Source of the DNA: an uncultured Lachnospiraceae bacterium
GTDB taxonomy: Bacteria > Bacillota > Clostridia > Lachnospirales > Lachnospiraceae
Direction: 5' to 3'
Length of the DNA: 33,663 nt
NCBI GenBank assembly: GCA_944383965.1
Contig: CALWRQ010000018.1
Location: forward strand, 1-33,663
Below the pieces are notes generated by a model. The model searched no databases, was not told the DNA's origin, and saw only the letters and a program-made list of their open reading frames with translations. Position numbers and translations under genes: made by a program. Position 1 is the stretch's first letter. Each line of letters begins with the position of its first letter. Of this stretch, positions 31,426 to 33,663 are shown one piece after another.

Positions 31426-32463
31426 TTACCGTTTCTGATTTTCCACAGACCAGATATGTTTTTCCCTTGCCCGATCTGCTGTATTTTGAGCCATAACTCC
31501 CACCAGCGCATGGGGCACGTATGGCTCCTCCAGATAGGCAATCTCCTCCTCTGTCAGGCAGAGCTCGACTGCTTTTGCCATTCCCTCCACATGGGAAAGT
31601 TTTGTAGCACCCACAACAGGGGCTGTCACTTTTGTAAGAAGCCATGCAAGAGAGATTTCAGTCATTGATACGTCGCGCTTTTCAGCCAGTTCTTCCACTC
31701 TTGCTATGACTGCGCTGTCTTCCTTGGCTGTACCGTTGTATTTCAGCTTCGCATAATCATCTTCCCGAAGCCTTTTTGAGGTTTCTCCCGGCTTTTTGGA
31801 CAGTCTGCCGCCAGCCAGAGCACTGTACGGTGTCATAGCGATATGATCTTCCTTGCAGAGCTTTGCCATTTCCCGTTCTTCCTCGCGAAAAATCAGATTG
31901 TAATGTCCCTGTACGGATACAAATTTTGCAAAGCCCTCTTTCTCTGCCAGTGCATTGGCCTTTGCCAGCTGATACGCAAAGCAATTGGAAATACCGATAT
32001 ACCTGGCCTTTCCTGCTTTCACCACGTTGTTCAGCCCTTCCATAATATCGTACATCGGCGTCCCATAATCCCACATATGGTAAATGTAGAGATCTACATA
32101 ATCCATTCCGAGATTTTTCAGGCTCCGGTTGAGCATGCCTTCTATATGCTTCTGTGCCGGAACGCCTTTTTCTATCTCTTCTGAGGTGCGGGGAAGAAAT
32201 TTTGTAGCGATCACAACTTCATCCCGTTTTGAGTAAGCTCTCAGTGCCCTTCCCAGATACTGCTCACTCGTGCCGCTCTGATATCCGATGGCTGTGTCGA
32301 AAAAATTGATCCCGGATTCCAGAGCCTTCCGGATAATTTCCCGGGTCTGTTGCTCATCGATGGTCCACGTATGCTGACCGCTTTTCGCATTCCCAAATCC
32401 CATACATCCCATACAGATGCGCGATACATTTAATTCGGCCTTTCCTAATTTTGCATATCTCAT
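31426..32463 (-). CDS. Aldo/keto reductase
   Basis: The 345-residue NADPH-dependent reductase has the AKR tetrad: Asp56 and Tyr61 (FFDTAIGY), Lys88 (VVIATK) and His129 (LYIYHMWD). GISNCFAYQL and TPYSALAGGRLS are the downstream family motifs. The ATG at 32463 follows GAGGAGG. Its substrate is unknown. The promoter candidate is TTGGAA with TATAAG at 32523-32550. It converges with the AGCS gene and precedes nothing related. Confidence 0.93.
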   Translation of the reverse strand: MRYAKLGKAELNVSRICMGCMGFGNAKSGQHTWTIDEQQTREIIRKALESGINFFDTAIGYQSGTSEQYLGRALRAYSKRDEVVIATKFLPRTSEEIEKGVPAQKHIEGMLNRSLKNLGMDYVDLYIYHMWDYGTPMYDIMEGLNNVVKAGKARYIGISNCFAYQLAKANALAEKEGFAKFVSVQGHYNLIFREEEREMAKLCKEDHIAMTPYSALAGGRLSKKPGETSKRLREDDYAKLKYNGTAKEDSAVIARVEELAEKRDVSMTEISLAWLLTKVTAPVVGATKLSHVEGMAKAVELCLTEEEIAYLEEPYVPHALVGVMAQNTADRAREKHIWSVENQKR

Positions 32464-32522
32464 TTCAAATCTGCCTCCTCTGTCATCCCGATACTGGCAG
32501 ATCATTCTGCCGTCTCTTTTAT

Positions 32523-32550
32523 CTTATACGTCCGTACCTGCCTTTTCCAA
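32523..32550 (-). promoter_or_regulatory. Promoter of the aldo/keto reductase gene
   Basis: On the minus strand TTGGAA (32545-32550) and TATAAG (32523-32528) are spaced by 16 bases. Confidence 0.55.
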
Positions 32551-32649
32551 TGCTTATATTTTATGATCACTGATGCCCTTTCTGCATAATCAGACCGTGC
32601 CGGTGATTCTTGCCGTCTTATGGCTGCCCCCAACTCTTGACAAAGAGCC

Positions 32650-32693
32650 AAAAAACCCCTGAAAAGCTGTTTTTCAGACTTTTCAGGGGTTTT
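32650..32693. terminator. Terminator after tsf
   Basis: AAAACCCCTGAAAAG (32652-32666) and CTTTTCAGGGGTTTT (32679-32693) form a perfect 15-base stem with a T run on both strands. It closes the tsf transcript (and presumably the rpsB gene beyond the window), so read-through into the accessory block and pyrH is unlikely. Confidence 0.95.
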
Positions 32694-32715
32694 CAGATTC
32701 TTTTCGTTTATGAGA

Positions 32716-33651
32716 TTACATTCCCATCTGTTTTGCAACTTCCTCAGCGAAGTTCTCTTCCTTCTTCTCCAGGCCCTCACCGGTCTCGAAACGAACGAAC
32801 TTCTTGATGGTGATGTTTGCGTTGTTAGCCTTGGCAACAGAAGCAACGTAAGCACCTACGCTCTGCTTTCCGTCCTCAGCCTTTACATATACCTGATCGA
32901 GCAGGCAGATCTCTTTGAGCTCTTTCTTGATACGGCCCATTACCATGCCGCTGATGATCTTATCGTTGGCATCCGGCTTCTCGTTCTTTGCAGCTACGGT
33001 CAGGATCTCTTTCTCCTTCTCGATGTAGTCCGCATCTACCTCAGCCTCGCTGGTGTAAAGAGGCTTTAATGCAGCAGCCTGCATAGCCACGTTTCTTGCC
33101 ATCTCCTTGATCGCATCGTTTACTACGTCGGTCTCTACATCAACCAGAACACCGATCTTTCCGCCTGCATGGATATAGGAAGCAACAAAACCGTTCTGCT
33201 CTTCGATCTGCTGGAATCTTCTGATGTTCATATTCTCGCCGATGATGGAGATCTGAGAAGACAGAGCCTCCTTCACGGTCATGGACGGATCCTTCTGCCA
33301 CTGCTCAGCCATAAAGCTGTCCATATCCTGAGCAGAGGTTACTAAAGCCTGAGCAGCCACATCTGCAACATAGCTTCTGAACTTCTCGTTCTTTGCAACG
33401 AAGTCGGTCTCTGCATTTACTTCTACTACTACTGCCTTCTTCTCATCAGCACTCAGATCTGTATAAACGATGCCTTCTGCTGCGATACGGCCAGCCTTCT
33501 TTGCTGCTCCAGCCAGTCCTTTTTCTCTTAAGAACTCAACTGCCTTGTCCATATCGCCTTCTGTTGCTGCAAGAGCCTTCTTGCAATCCATCATTCCGGC
33601 ACCTGTCATTTCTCTTAACTCTTTTACCATTGCTGCGGTAACTGCTGCCAT
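32716..33651 (-). CDS. tsf: Elongation factor Ts
   Basis: The 311-residue protein is the guanine nucleotide exchange factor of EF-Tu. The N-terminal UBA-like helices (1-45: VKELREMTGAGMMDCKKAL) and the conserved ETDFVAKNEKF (81-91), which inserts into EF-Tu, are complete. Full length, with an AGGAAA ribosome site at the right edge of the window. Normally pyrH follows it; here the next coding gene is the aldo/keto reductase, and a terminator comes between. Confidence 0.97.
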   Translation of the reverse strand: MAAVTAAMVKELREMTGAGMMDCKKALAATEGDMDKAVEFLREKGLAGAAKKAGRIAAEGIVYTDLSADEKKAVVVEVNAETDFVAKNEKFRSYVADVAAQALVTSAQDMDSFMAEQWQKDPSMTVKEALSSQISIIGENMNIRRFQQIEEQNGFVASYIHAGGKIGVLVDVETDVVNDAIKEMARNVAMQAAALKPLYTSEAEVDADYIEKEKEILTVAAKNEKPDANDKIISGMVMGRIKKELKEICLLDQVYVKAEDGKQSVGAYVASVAKANNANITIKKFVRFETGEGLEKKEENFAEEVAKQMGM

Positions 33652-33663
33652 TTCTTTTTCCTC

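Noticed and set aside
13356..32715. Prophage or integrative element between tsf and pyrH
   Set aside because: No integrase, recombinase, phage structural genes, tRNA target or direct end repeats were found.

Overview
The window looks like a chromosomal segment of a Gram-positive, low-to-mid GC Clostridia, most likely Lachnospiraceae. The reasons are a PolC-type replicase, the order pyrH-frr-uppS-cdsA-dxr-rseP-ispG-polC, a lysine riboswitch on dapA, AAGGAGG-type ribosome binding sites, TTGACA/TATAAT promoters, and surface proteins with CW-binding (choline-binding type) repeats. Genus and species cannot be fixed from the sequence alone.

Left part (1-13440, all minus strand). A housekeeping operon starts at a promoter near 13406-13434. 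It reads pyrH, frr, uppS, cdsA, dxr, rseP, ispG, polC and ends with a small flavodoxin/ferredoxin protein, followed by a strong terminator at 1630-1657. It joins nucleotide supply, ribosome recycling, isoprenoid precursors (dxr, ispG), the undecaprenyl carrier (uppS), phospholipid precursors (cdsA), regulated membrane proteolysis (rseP) and replication (polC). Downstream lie a two-OB-fold SSB-like protein, a corrinoid adenosyltransferase, and a lysine riboswitch plus terminator in front of dapA. Only the first 15 codons of dapA are in the window.

Middle and right part (13516-32463). This accessory block separates tsf (32716-33651) from pyrH, two genes that are neighbours in many Firmicutes. 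It holds an OPRT-like protein with an altered PRPP loop, a DMT exporter, and a two-gene surface operon at 21965-15220. That operon encodes a 1880-residue M60 gluzincin carrying a type I dockerin, translationally coupled (ATGA) to a protein with a cohesin-like domain and CW-binding repeats. Next come an O6-methylguanine-DNA methyltransferase and a 1002-residue LRR/InlB-repeat/CW-binding surface protein. After these lie a MarR regulator with an NAD(P)-binding reductase, each preceded by the same palindrome, then a D-2-hydroxyacid dehydrogenase, a serine hydrolase, an AGCS amino-acid:sodium symporter and an aldo/keto reductase. tsf closes the window and has its own terminator.

The most interesting candidate system is the M60 protease/cohesin pair. 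The cohesin-like protein could be a wall-bound receptor that holds the secreted mucin-type protease on the cell surface through its dockerin, a two-gene miniature of cellulosome-style anchoring. The dockerin calcium loops, HExxHE motif, CW repeats and ATGA overlap are directly visible. The cohesin assignment and the binding between the two proteins are inferences.
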